From Opitutaceae bacterium (GTDB taxonomy: Bacteria > Verrucomicrobiota > Verrucomicrobiia > Opitutales > Opitutaceae): 64,000 nucleotides of DNA. The position numbers and the translations under genes are program-made. The notes beneath the pieces are model-generated. The model ran no database searches. It had not been told where the DNA came from and worked only from the letters and a program-made list of their open reading frames with translations. Below, piece after piece: positions 51,905 through 60,262 of the stretch. The stretch covers positions 1 through 64,000 of the forward strand of contig JAEUGY010000036.1 of assembly GCA_016794625.1 (NCBI GenBank). Direction: 5' to 3'. Positions within the stretch are counted from its first letter, which is position 1, and each line of letters starts with the position of its first letter.

Positions 51905-54900
51905 ATGTCGTCCGCCTCCGCTCTGCCCGACGCCCGCCCGGTCACGGGCGCGTTTTGCTCCGCCTGGGACGGGCGCTACTACCGGATCGACGGAGCGGAG
52001 TCGTTGCCGCCCTTCCTCATCAATCTGGTCAGCAGTTCCGACCTGTGGATGTTCATTTCGAGCCGGGGGTCGCTGACCGCCGGGCGACGGGATGCCGACG
52101 CGGCGCTCTTTCCCTATCAGACCGTGGACCGGATCCACGACAGCACCGGCGTGGTCGGTCCGATCACGGCGTTTCGCGTGCCCACCGCCGCGGGTGTCGT
52201 CCTGTGGGAACCCTTTGCGCCGCACACCGGACGTCACCACTCCATTTCCCGCCGACTCTACAAGAGCATCGAGGGTGACCGGATCTGGTTTGAGGAAACC
52301 CAGCGGGAGCTGGGCCTCGTTTTTCGCCAGGGATGGTCGACCTCGGAGCGCCACGGCTTCATTCGTCGCTGCGAGCTCGAATCCACCCACGATGACGCGC
52401 GGGCCCTGGTCGCCATCGACGGTCTCAGGAACCTGCTGCCGGCGGGCATCCTGCAGCGCCTGCAGGAAACCAGCAGCAACTTGGCGGACGCGTACAAAAC
52501 CGCGGAGCGCATCGCGGGCAGACGCCTTGCCGTCTACGCGCTCGCCGCGGCCATCACCGACCGGCCCGCACCCCTCGAGGCCCTGCGCGCCTCCGCGGTC
52601 TGGTCGGACGGCCTGCCCGGCGCCGAGCTTCTGCTCTCCGACGTCCAGTTGGACACCGCCCTCGCCGGCGGCCGGCCCGCCAGCGAAGACCACGCCCGGG
52701 GGGTGCGCGGCTCGTACCTGCTGCGCGCGGAGGTGAACCTCGCGCCGCGCGAGCGGCTCTGCTGGACCTTCGTTCTCGACACCCAGCTCAGCCAGTCGGA
52801 CGTCGCGGCGCGCCGCGTGGAACTGGAACGCGCGGACGCCGTCTCCCGAGTGCTCGCCGCAGCGGACGAATCCACGCAACGACTGCGGGCCCTGGTCGCC
52901 TCCGCCGACGGACTCCAGATCGGGGGGGATGAAACCGTCACCGCTCACCACTTCGCCAATGTGCTGTTCAACATCATGCGCGGTGGCGTTTTCGCGCAGG
53001 GACACCAGCTGCCCACCCCCGACTTTGCCCGCTACGTGGCCGAGCACAGCCACCGGGTGGCAGAGCACCATCACGCCTGGCTGCACGCCCTGCCCGATCC
53101 GCTCTCGCGGGCGGACTTGCTCGCCCGGGTGGCCGCACGCGAGGATGCCGACCTGACCCGGCTGGCCGACGAATACCTGCCCCTGCTCTTCAGCCGGAGG
53201 CATGGCGACCCCAGTCGTCCGTGGAACCGGTTCAGCATCCGCCTGCGGGACGAACACGGCCAGCGCCGCCTCGCCTACGAGGGCAACTGGCGCGACATCT
53301 TCCAGAACTGGGAGGGCCTCTGTCTGAGCCATCCGGAGTTCCTCGACGCCGTCATCGCCAAGTTCCTCAACGCCTCGACGGCGGACGGCTTCAATCCCTA
53401 TCGCATTTCGCAGTCAGGCTTCGACTGGGAGATGCTGCACCCGGATGAACCGTGGTCGTCGATCGGATACTGGGGCGACCACCCCGTCATCTACCTGCTC
53501 AAGCTGGTGGAGGCCGCGACCCGCTTCCGTCCCGGCATGCTCACCGCCCGGCTGCGCACCCCGCGCTACAGCTACGCGCGGGTGCCCTACCGCATCGTGG
53601 ACTACGCCGCCATGCGCCGCGACCCCCGCGACACCATCGTCTTCGACGAAGCCGCCCATCGCGAGATCCTGGACCGGGTGGCCCGCGAGGGATCGGACGC
53701 CCGCCTGCTGCACGCCGAGGACGGCCGCGTGCTCCACGTCAGTCTGGCGGAGAAACTCGTGGTCGTCGCACTCGTGCGCTTCACGCACTTTGTGCCGGGC
53801 GGCGGGATCTGGATGAACACCCGTCGACCGGAGTGGAACGACGCCAACAACGCCCTCGTCGGTTTCGGAGTGTCCGTGGTGACCCTCGGATACCTGCGTC
53901 GTTTCCTCGTCGAAGTCCGCGACACGCTCTGGCCCGCGCTCGGCCCGGCCCCGGTCCGGCTGTCCGCCGCGGTCAGTTCGCTCCTGCAGGCGATCACGAC
54001 GATCCTCACCCGGCATGAACCGGCCCTGTCCCGCACCGAGTACTCCGACGAAGAACGCCGGTCCCTGCTCGACGGACTGGCCGAGGCCGGTTCTGTGTAT
54101 CGCGCGCGCATCTACGCCGAGGGCCCCGGGCCCGCGGTTGACGTACCGGCCGAGGCGCTGCCCCGGTTGTTCGCGCGCATGATAGCGCAGGTCGATCACT
54201 CGCTCCGCGCCAACCGCCGCCCCGACGGTCTCTTTCACGCCTACAATCAACTGGAATTCACGGAGGGCCCGCCGGCCGTGCGCCTGCGCCGCCTGTCCAT
54301 GATGCTGGAGGGCCAGGTCTCCATCCTCAGTTCCGGACTGCTCGATCCAGCGGAGGCGGTTGCGCTCCTCGAGACCCTGCGGACGTCGCCGCTCTACCGG
54401 GCGGATCAGCACAGCTACCTCCTTTATCCCGATCGCACGCTGCCTGGTTTCCTCGAGCGCAACCGCATCGCGGAGGACGAGGTGGCCGCGTGCCCGCTCC
54501 TGCAGGAGCTGGTGAAGCAAGGTGACGGCCGCCTCGTCCTCGTCGACGCCACCGGACAGCCTCGCTTCCACCCGGACCTCGTGAACGCCGAAGCCTTGGA
54601 AACCCGTTTGGCCCTCCTCGCCCGCGACCCGACCTGGACCGAGTCCGTGCGACGCGACGCCGAGCGCGTGCGTGCGGCGTTCGAACACACCTTCCACCAC
54701 CGCGCCTTCACTGGACGCAGCGGTTCCATGTTCGGGTTCGAAGGCCTTGGCTGCATCTATTGGCACATGGTGGCCAAACTGCTCCTCGCCGTGCAGGAGT
54801 ATTTTCTCAAGGCGCAGGATCAGGGCCGGCCGGAGGCGGACCGGCTGCGCGACGCGTATTTCGACCTACGATCCGGCCTCGGATTCAACAAGACGCCGGC

Positions 54901-55363
54901 CGACTACGGCGCGTTTCCCACCGACCCCTATTCCCACACCCCGGGACACTCCGGCGCCCAGCAACCCGGCATGACCGGTCAGGTGAAGGAGGAGATGCTG
55001 ACGCGACTGGGCGAACTCGGTGTTCGCCTGCAGGAAGGCCAGCTCTGCTTCCAACCGCGGCTGCTGCGGGACGGGGAATTCACCCGCGCTCCCGGTGTGT
55101 TTTTGTACCACCGCCACGACGGAACGCCGGACACCCTCGAGCTCCCGGCTCGCAGTCTGGCCTTCACCGTCGCGACCACGCCGATCCTCTACCGGGCGAC
55201 GGGCGGTACGGCTCGCCTCCGACTCACCCATGCGGATGGCCGCCACGAAGACCTGTCCGGACACACCCTCACCGCCGCGCAGAGCGCCCGCCTGCTGGCG
55301 CGCGACGGCGCATTCCGCCGCGTGGACGTGGAGCTCGGCTCCGGATTTACTCCCCTGCCCTAA
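51905..55363 (+). CDS. Large cellobiose-phosphorylase-like (alpha/alpha)6-barrel protein, 1152 aa
   Basis: Family uncertain. A cytoplasmic protein whose central and C-terminal parts resemble the clan of inverting glycoside phosphorylases and GH94/GH36-like barrels. Supporting segments are Asn-Trp-Arg-Asp-Ile-Phe-Gln-Asn-Trp-Glu (near 465), Gly-Tyr-Trp-Gly-Asp-His-Pro (near 525) and Phe-Thr-Gly-Arg-Ser-Gly-Ser-Met-Phe-Gly (near 937). Gln-Pro-Gly-Met-Thr-Gly-Gln-Val-Lys-Glu-Glu near 1020 is similar. The N-terminal 300 residues are beta-rich like the substrate-binding domain of those enzymes. Start may be 51878 or 51905. Divergent from the LacI gene; it probably cleaves or phosphorolyses the imported glycan. 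Confidence 0.55.
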   Translation: MSSASALPDARPVTGAFCSAWDGRYYRIDGAESLPPFLINLVSSSDLWMFISSRGSLTAGRRDADAALFPYQTVDRIHDSTGVVGPITAFRVPTAAGVVLWEPFAPHTGRHHSISRRLYKSIEGDRIWFEETQRELGLVFRQGWSTSERHGFIRRCELESTHDDARALVAIDGLRNLLPAGILQRLQETSSNLADAYKTAERIAGRRLAVYALAAAITDRPAPLEALRASAVWSDGLPGAELLLSDVQLDTALAGGRPASEDHARGVRGSYLLRAEVNLAPRERLCWTFVLDTQLSQSDVAARRVELERADAVSRVLAAADESTQRLRALVASADGLQIGGDETVTAHHFANVLFNIMRGGVFAQGHQLPTPDFARYVAEHSHRVAEHHHAWLHALPDPLSRADLLARVAAREDADLTRLADEYLPLLFSRRHGDPSRPWNRFSIRLRDEHGQRRLAYEGNWRDIFQNWEGLCLSHPEFLDAVIAKFLNASTADGFNPYRISQSGFDWEMLHPDEPWSSIGYWGDHPVIYLLKLVEAATRFRPGMLTARLRTPRYSYARVPYRIVDYAAMRRDPRDTIVFDEAAHREILDRVAREGSDARLLHAEDGRVLHVSLAEKLVVVALVRFTHFVPGGGIWMNTRRPEWNDANNALVGFGVSVVTLGYLRRFLVEVRDTLWPALGPAPVRLSAAVSSLLQAITTILTRHEPALSRTEYSDEERRSLLDGLAEAGSVYRARIYAEGPGPAVDVPAEALPRLFARMIAQVDHSLRANRRPDGLFHAYNQLEFTEGPPAVRLRRLSMMLEGQVSILSSGLLDPAEAVALLETLRTSPLYRADQHSYLLYPDRTLPGFLERNRIAEDEVAACPLLQELVKQGDGRLVLVDATGQPRFHPDLVNAEALETRLALLARDPTWTESVRRDAERVRAAFEHTFHHRAFTGRSGSMFGFEGLGCIYWHMVAKLLLAVQEYFLKAQDQGRPEADRLRDAYFDLRSGLGFNKTPADYGAFPTDPYSHTPGHSGAQQPGMTGQVKEEMLTRLGELGVRLQEGQLCFQPRLLRDGEFTRAPGVFLYHRHDGTPDTLELPARSLAFTVATTPILYRATGGTARLRLTHADGRHEDLSGHTLTAAQSARLLARDGAFRRVDVELGSGFTPLP

Positions 55364-55384
55364 CGCGAGGCGTCGCACCCCGCC

Positions 55385-56056
55385 CTAGACCGCCGCGGTG
55401 AACGGCTCGCCGGATTGGATGGCCGAAAGCGCGGCTCGATACTGCCCGTCCACTTCGGACGAGGCGGTGACACTCATGCCCAAGTTGCGGACCAACCCAT
55501 CCCGCAAGCCATAGATCCAACTATGCACCGTGACCGCCTGCCCGCGCTCCCACGCATCGCGGACGATGGTGGTCTGGCAGACATTCACGACCTGCTCGAT
55601 GACATTGAGTTCGCAGAGGCGATTGGTCTGCAGCTGCACACCGGCGACCGCATGCACACAGCCCTTGTGCTTTTCCGACACATCCTGGATGTGCCGCAGC
55701 CAGTTGTCCGCCAGACCGATCCGGTCGCACCGCAAGGCCGCGCGCACACCACTGCAGCCATAGTGACCGCAGACGATGACGTGCTTCACCTTGAGCACAT
55801 CGATCGCAAACTGCATGACCGACAGACAGTTGAGGTCCGTGTGCACCACCACGTTGGCGATGTTGCGATGCACGAACAGTTCGCCCGGAAGCAGATCGAC
55901 GATTTCATTCGCCGGCACGCGACTGTCCGAACAGCCGATCCACAGGTACTCCGGCGACTGCTGCCGGGACAGCTTGACGAAAAAATCCGGATCCTGAGCC
56001 CGAATGCTGTCGGCCCAGGCCCGATTGCGCGCAAAGAGATGGTCGAGCGGTCCCAT
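55385..56056 (-). CDS. can: Beta-class carbonic anhydrase
   Basis: A 223-residue zinc enzyme that interconverts CO2 and bicarbonate in the cytoplasm. All beta-class ligands are visible: Cys42 with Asp44 in Cys-Ser-Asp-Ser-Arg, and His98 and Cys101 in Gly-His-Tyr-Gly-Cys-Ser-Gly-Val. Arg46 pairs with Asp44 as in type I beta enzymes. The start at 56056 begins with the helical arm Gly-Pro-Leu-Asp-His-Leu; ATGs at 56068 and 56107 are also possible. It is divergent from the multi-TonB-domain gene across about 170 bp that contains a 22-bp palindrome. Confidence 0.95.
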   Translation of the reverse strand: MGPLDHLFARNRAWADSIRAQDPDFFVKLSRQQSPEYLWIGCSDSRVPANEIVDLLPGELFVHRNIANVVVHTDLNCLSVMQFAIDVLKVKHVIVCGHYGCSGVRAALRCDRIGLADNWLRHIQDVSEKHKGCVHAVAGVQLQTNRLCELNVIEQVVNVCQTTIVRDAWERGQAVTVHSWIYGLRDGLVRNLGMSVTASSEVDGQYRAALSAIQSGEPFTAAV

Positions 56057-56225
56057 GGGAGGGACCATGCTTGGAGACGGGCACCGTTTGTCGATGGCAA
56101 TTCCCATCGACCGCCCTCCCCCGGTTTCCGGCTCCCCTTGGACCACCCGGCGACCCTCCACCCGAGAATCGAGTGCTGATGCCCTCAACCTGCGATTGAC
56201 CTGACCCCCTGCCCGCGCGCAGCGT

Positions 56226-56247
56226 GCGTTCGTGCACGCACGAACGC
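56226..56247. promoter_or_regulatory. 22-bp perfect inverted repeat, possible operator
   Basis: Perfect 10-bp arms (GCGTTCGTGC at 56226-56235 and its complement at 56238-56247) separated by AC lie between the divergent carbonic anhydrase and TonB-domain genes. It overlaps the GTG proposed as start of the latter, so either that start is wrong or the site controls translation as well as transcription. Symmetry and position suit a dimeric regulator. A hairpin acting as terminator is less likely because no gene ends here. Confidence 0.45.
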
Positions 56248-57956
56248 TCGCCTCCGTTCCCACTCCCAACACCTGCCATACCCGCTCGTTTCTGGCTGGA
56301 CGATACGGTCCCCTGGCGCGCTGCCTCGCGGCGCTGGCCCTCTGGCTCATGCTGCCCGACACGCGCGCGCAGGACGTGATCGTGGGACCCGTGGCGTGGG
56401 CCAGCCTGGTGGATCCCCCGGACGTGCTTCCTACGACCAAGGACAAGCTGGAGATCCCATTTCCAGCCGAGCTCAAGGCAATGACCACGCCCACCTACGC
56501 CATCATCGAAGGAATCCTGGACGCCAAGGGCAAGCGACTCAGCTGGAACGTCCGATCTCCCCTGGACCTCCTCGAACGAACCGTAGGCGACGCCTCCCGC
56601 CAGTGGCGCTTCACGCCAGCCCAACGTGAGGGCAAAGCCGTCATCTCCTCCATTCGCCTGGCCGTGCTCTTCAACCCGGCGAACGCCGCGCCCGCCGCCC
56701 CGGACCGCCCGGCCCGTCTGCTGGACGCCGCTTACCTGAACCGCCTGGCCCCCAAAGACACGCCGAAGGAGACCAGCATCGCGGACGAGGTGATCATGGC
56801 CGATGTCACCATCAACGAAGCGGGTCAGGCCACCGCGATCACGCAGGCCCCCGCCGAACTGACCAGACCCCTGCTCGCCACCGCGCGACGCTGGCGGTTC
56901 GAGCCGGCACGGGAGAACGGCCAGCCGGTTCCCAGCATCCTGCGAGTGCCCTTTGTCGTGGTCACGCATTCCCGCGACGGTTCCGACGGCAAGAAGCGCA
57001 CCCCGCCCCGGGTCCTGACGCAGAGCGAGCCCGTCTATCCCCTGCTCATGCGGGCAAGCGGACTCCGCGGCGAGGTGAACGTCGCGTTTGAAGTGGACAT
57101 CGAGGGACGCGTGCGAAACTGCCACGTGACTCGCTCCCTCAATCCGTCGTTTGACGACGCTGCGATTGAAGCCGTGCGCCGCTGGCGCTTCGAGCCCGGC
57201 CTCGCGGACGGGGTGCCGACCACGACGAGGATGCAGGTGCCGGTGATCTTTCAGATCGAGGGTGAACGCGAAGGAGGCGACGGCCCTCTCCGCATCACCC
57301 GGAAGGTCGACCCCATGTCATTGCCGGAAGGATACCGCTATGATACGGCGCCCCGCCCGGTGCACACCGTGCTGCCCGTCTATCCCTACGCGGCCCTGCG
57401 CGACGACGAGAGCGGACAGGCAGAGGTCCAGATTGTGATCAGCCCCGAAGGCAAGGTCGTCTTCGCGCAGGTGGTATCGGCCACGAAGCCCGAGTTCGGA
57501 TTCGCCCTGAAGGCCTCGCTCGAGCACTTCGTCTTTGAACCCGCGCTGCTCGCCGGAACCCCCACGCGGGCCTCATTGCGTTTCTCGCAGTCCTTTGAAC
57601 GCTTCGGCCGCCAGCAGATCGTCAACTCCGAGGACATGTGGATGCTGCGTATGGAGAAAAAGCACCCCGAACAGATTCTCCGGCTTAGTGAACTCGATGG
57701 CCCGCTGAAGCCGATCGCCCGCCGCCCGGTGGAGTTCCCGCGAGGGACCGAAGCGCGCGCCGGCAAGGCCATGATCGAGTTCCTGATCGACCAGGAAGGG
57801 CGCGTTCGCCTGCCGCGGGTCGTGTCCGCGAGCGAAGAGCCCTTTGGTTACGCCGCGGTGCAGAGCGTTTCCAAATGGCTGTTCGAAGTCCCCCTGCAAG
57901 CGGGCCGACCCGTGGTGGTCCGGGCCTCACTCCCGTTGGACTTCAAACTTCAGTAG
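56232..57956 (+). CDS. Secreted protein with about five TonB C-terminal-like domains
   Basis: A protein of up to 574 residues built from degenerate TonB C-terminal-like repeats. An N-terminal hydrophobic stretch ending Asp-Thr-Arg-Ala-Gln (about 30-47) serves as signal. Each repeat has the TonB pattern of strand, glycine, strand and a closing Trp-Arg-Phe/Phe-Val-Phe-Glu motif (Trp125, Trp221, Trp318, then about 428 and 555). Tyr-Pro plus Leu-Arg-Gly-Glu-Val-Asn-Val-Ala-Phe-Glu-Val near 269-288 is the best match. There is no anchor or proline-rich linker of a true TonB, so it is probably a periplasmic binding protein. Start codon GTG at 56232 is doubtful because it lies in a palindrome. Confidence 0.72.
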   Translation: MHARTLASVPTPNTCHTRSFLAGRYGPLARCLAALALWLMLPDTRAQDVIVGPVAWASLVDPPDVLPTTKDKLEIPFPAELKAMTTPTYAIIEGILDAKGKRLSWNVRSPLDLLERTVGDASRQWRFTPAQREGKAVISSIRLAVLFNPANAAPAAPDRPARLLDAAYLNRLAPKDTPKETSIADEVIMADVTINEAGQATAITQAPAELTRPLLATARRWRFEPARENGQPVPSILRVPFVVVTHSRDGSDGKKRTPPRVLTQSEPVYPLLMRASGLRGEVNVAFEVDIEGRVRNCHVTRSLNPSFDDAAIEAVRRWRFEPGLADGVPTTTRMQVPVIFQIEGEREGGDGPLRITRKVDPMSLPEGYRYDTAPRPVHTVLPVYPYAALRDDESGQAEVQIVISPEGKVVFAQVVSATKPEFGFALKASLEHFVFEPALLAGTPTRASLRFSQSFERFGRQQIVNSEDMWMLRMEKKHPEQILRLSELDGPLKPIARRPVEFPRGTEARAGKAMIEFLIDQEGRVRLPRVVSASEEPFGYAAVQSVSKWLFEVPLQAGRPVVVRASLPLDFKLQ

Positions 57957-58053
57957 GTCGCTTCGGTTTCGGATCGCTTGCACCCTTTTCGATCGCCGGA
58001 GGCCCTGCTCCGACCCGGCCCCTCCGGCTTTGCCTTTGCCGGGCCGGGTCCCA

Positions 58054-59043
58054 ATGTCCCGGACCGTGGCACTTGGACATCGCTCGCTCTCGACCTGGTA
58101 CGAGGTGATGACGCACCGCCTGGAGGCGGGGCAGACTCTGGTCACGGCGTTGCGCGAATCCGAAGGACCGGGTCCGTCGCCCCGATCGCTGCGCGCCATG
58201 GCGGATGCGATCGAAGCAGGCGGGACCCTCGACGATGCCCTGCGTGTGCCCGGGACCGGCTTGCCGGCGGAGGATGTCCTCTTCCTCTCCGCCGCCGCCG
58301 AGGCGGGCGCCCTCCCGCGTATCCTCCGGTACCTGACGGAGCGTCACCGCCAACTCCACGCGCATCGCACGCGGCTGTTGCTGAGCGCAGTCTACCCCAC
58401 GCTGCTGCTGCACCTGGGCGCCTTTCTCTTCCCGCTGCTCCAACAGGTGTCGATGGACACCGGATTTCAGTTCAACGCCTGGACCTATGGCGGGGCCGTC
58501 GCCCAGTTGCTGGTTCCGATCTGGCTGGGCCTGGGGCTTGTGGCGACACTCGCCACCCGCGGAGGGACCCTGGGATTTCGACTGTCCTCGATCCTTCCCC
58601 TGTGGCGGGACTACGTGCGCACCCGTTCCCTCGCCGACCTCACGTTTGGCCTGGGTCTGCTGCTGGAGGCCGGCGTACGCATTGACCGGGCCTGGCAGGT
58701 GGCGGGAGTGCTCACCTCCTCTCCAGAGCTGCGATCCGCCGCCTTGACGATCGGGACCACCGCGGAACGAGGGGGCAGTCCAAGCGCCGTGGTGCGGGGC
58801 CATCGCTGCTTTCCCGCAGCGTTTGCACGTTTTTACGAAACCGGCCAATCCACCGGAACGCTTCCCGAGTCCCTGCTGCGCCTCGCCGCGGTTTTTGACA
58901 ATGACGCCCTGGGCCGGCTCAACCGGGTCAGTGTGGTTTATCCCGTCCTGTTGCTCGGGATCATCGTGGTCTGGATCGCGTTCCGGATCCTGACCTTCTT
59001 TGCCTCCTACTTCACGACCCTGGGAAATCTGGGCACTTCCTGA
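58054..59043 (+). CDS. Type II secretion system F-domain protein
   Basis: A 329-residue inner-membrane protein with two T2SSF/PilC-type domains: residues about 10-110 (Leu-Glu-Ala-Gly-Gln-Thr-Leu-Val-Thr-Ala-Leu, Ala-Ala-Glu-Ala-Gly) and about 200-300 (Leu-Leu-Glu-Ala-Gly-Val-Arg-Ile-Asp, Glu-Thr-Gly-Gln-Ser-Thr-Gly-Thr-Leu). Membrane segments lie near 115-135, 155-180 and 300-325. This is the platform protein layout of GspF/PilC, though shorter than usual (about 400). No other secretion or pilus gene is nearby, so it may be an orphan. Start ATG 58054. Confidence 0.8.
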   Translation: MSRTVALGHRSLSTWYEVMTHRLEAGQTLVTALRESEGPGPSPRSLRAMADAIEAGGTLDDALRVPGTGLPAEDVLFLSAAAEAGALPRILRYLTERHRQLHAHRTRLLLSAVYPTLLLHLGAFLFPLLQQVSMDTGFQFNAWTYGGAVAQLLVPIWLGLGLVATLATRGGTLGFRLSSILPLWRDYVRTRSLADLTFGLGLLLEAGVRIDRAWQVAGVLTSSPELRSAALTIGTTAERGGSPSAVVRGHRCFPAAFARFYETGQSTGTLPESLLRLAAVFDNDALGRLNRVSVVYPVLLLGIIVVWIAFRILTFFASYFTTLGNLGTS

Positions 59044-59060
59044 GCCGGCCCGCGCCTCGG

Positions 59061-59294
59061 TCAGCTATTCCGGGCAAATTCGGCGATAAAGCGGTCCACA
59101 TTGCGCCCGGAGACTTCGCCCTCAATGTCGCGGCGCAAGCCACGGCAGGTCTGCCGCAGCTCCAACGTCACGCCGACGGACTGCGCCAGGCGGAGAAGTG
59201 AGCGGTAGCGACCCCATTCCCACCTCCAGCAGCTCAAACCAATGCGAATGGGTTTGCGGGCCGAGGGTGCAGGGTTCCTGTCGCGCGATAACAT
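59061..59294 (-). CDS. Small hypothetical protein, 77 aa
   Basis: Unrecognised. Positively charged at the N-terminus and ending in a helical acidic stretch (Glu-Gly-Glu-Val-Ser-Gly-Arg-Asn-Val-Asp-Arg-Phe). It has Cys22 and Cys50 and a tryptophan pair, and no signal. It lies convergent to the GspF-like gene with a 17-bp gap, in a region otherwise without genes. The coherent second half suggests a real gene, but there is no independent support. Confidence 0.42.
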   Translation of the reverse strand: MLSRDRNPAPSARKPIRIGLSCWRWEWGRYRSLLRLAQSVGVTLELRQTCRGLRRDIEGEVSGRNVDRFIAEFARNS

Positions 59295-59584
59295 ACCCTC
59301 AATGAAGCCTCAATCGGGCCAACTTGGCGGGCACCGGCGAATTTGGTGAAAAGTGAGCAAAACGACCTCGGTGGGACCCGAATTTCGTGCCTCCGCGACC
59401 CACGTGTCCAAAAAAAATGACCACCGGCGTCGACCGGAGAGCCCGACCTCGCTCGTCGCCACCGGATGGTGATTTCAGAGAATTTTCAGCACGACAGCCC
59501 GGTTTGGCCGCCGGCCCGCAACCAACCGAGGCAGGAGCCGAAAACTGGCGCTCGAGGTGCTACGGGGCGGTCGCCACCTCCATC

Positions 59585-60262
59585 ATGACTCTTCCCGAAG
59601 CACCGATTCCCCTTTGTGTTGCCGACCCCGCCACCTTCTGGCCCTGGCTGACGTGGGCGGAGTTTGCCCGGCTGGAAGGCAAGGCCGAGGTGCTGGTCGT
59701 GGTGCCGATCGCTGGCTTCTGCGATTGGGAACTGGGTCATGCCTTGGACGCGGAGGAAACCGTCTTGATGCCGGTGCTGGCCGAGGCGTCCCGCCGCCGC
59801 GATCCCCGGGTTCGCCTGCTGGTCATTCCGCCGCTGCGGTTTGTCGGGGGCCCGGGGCCGCGTTCCGCGTTCGCGGTCGATGCCCCCACGGCCCATGCCT
59901 TCTTAAGCGATGCCTGCGCGTCGATCCAGGCGGCCGGGTTTACGCGCGTCGTTTTCTTCAACGCCAGTCCGTGGAACGAGGAAATCGTCGACGCCGCCGC
60001 CCGCGATCTGCGCATCGAGCGCGGTCTCCAGATGTTCTGCGTCAACCTGAGCGCCCTCGGACTCGATTTCCGCGCCGATCGGGCGAAAGACCGGTCACGC
60101 CTGCAGCAGCTCTTGGATGGACTTCGCCCGGGGGCCACCAGTCCGGAAGCGGCGACGATTCTGGAGCAAGCGGCCTCTCACCTCGCTTCCCTGTTCAGTG
60201 AAATCGCGGCCCGTCCGCCGCTGCCCAATGGCGGTCGGATCACGCCGCACATGCAACCATGA
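59585..60262 (+). CDS. Creatininase-fold protein lacking metal ligands
   Basis: A 225-residue protein that follows the creatininase fold: an early strand Glu-Val-Leu-Val-Val-Val-Pro-Ile-Ala-Gly (33-44) and the middle strand Val-Val-Phe-Phe-Asn near 122-126. Where active members have Glu-x-His and later His-Gly-Gly-Asn, this protein reads Phe-Cys-Asp-Trp-Glu (45-49) and Asn-Ala-Ser-Pro-Trp-Asn (126-131). At most the central aspartate (Asp55) is kept. It is coupled to an intact creatininase gene by an ATGA overlap, so a regulatory or structural partner subunit is likely. The ATG at 59585 follows 290 bp without genes in which I see no motif. Confidence 0.62.
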   Translation: MTLPEAPIPLCVADPATFWPWLTWAEFARLEGKAEVLVVVPIAGFCDWELGHALDAEETVLMPVLAEASRRRDPRVRLLVIPPLRFVGGPGPRSAFAVDAPTAHAFLSDACASIQAAGFTRVVFFNASPWNEEIVDAAARDLRIERGLQMFCVNLSALGLDFRADRAKDRSRLQQLLDGLRPGATSPEAATILEQAASHLASLFSEIAARPPLPNGGRITPHMQP

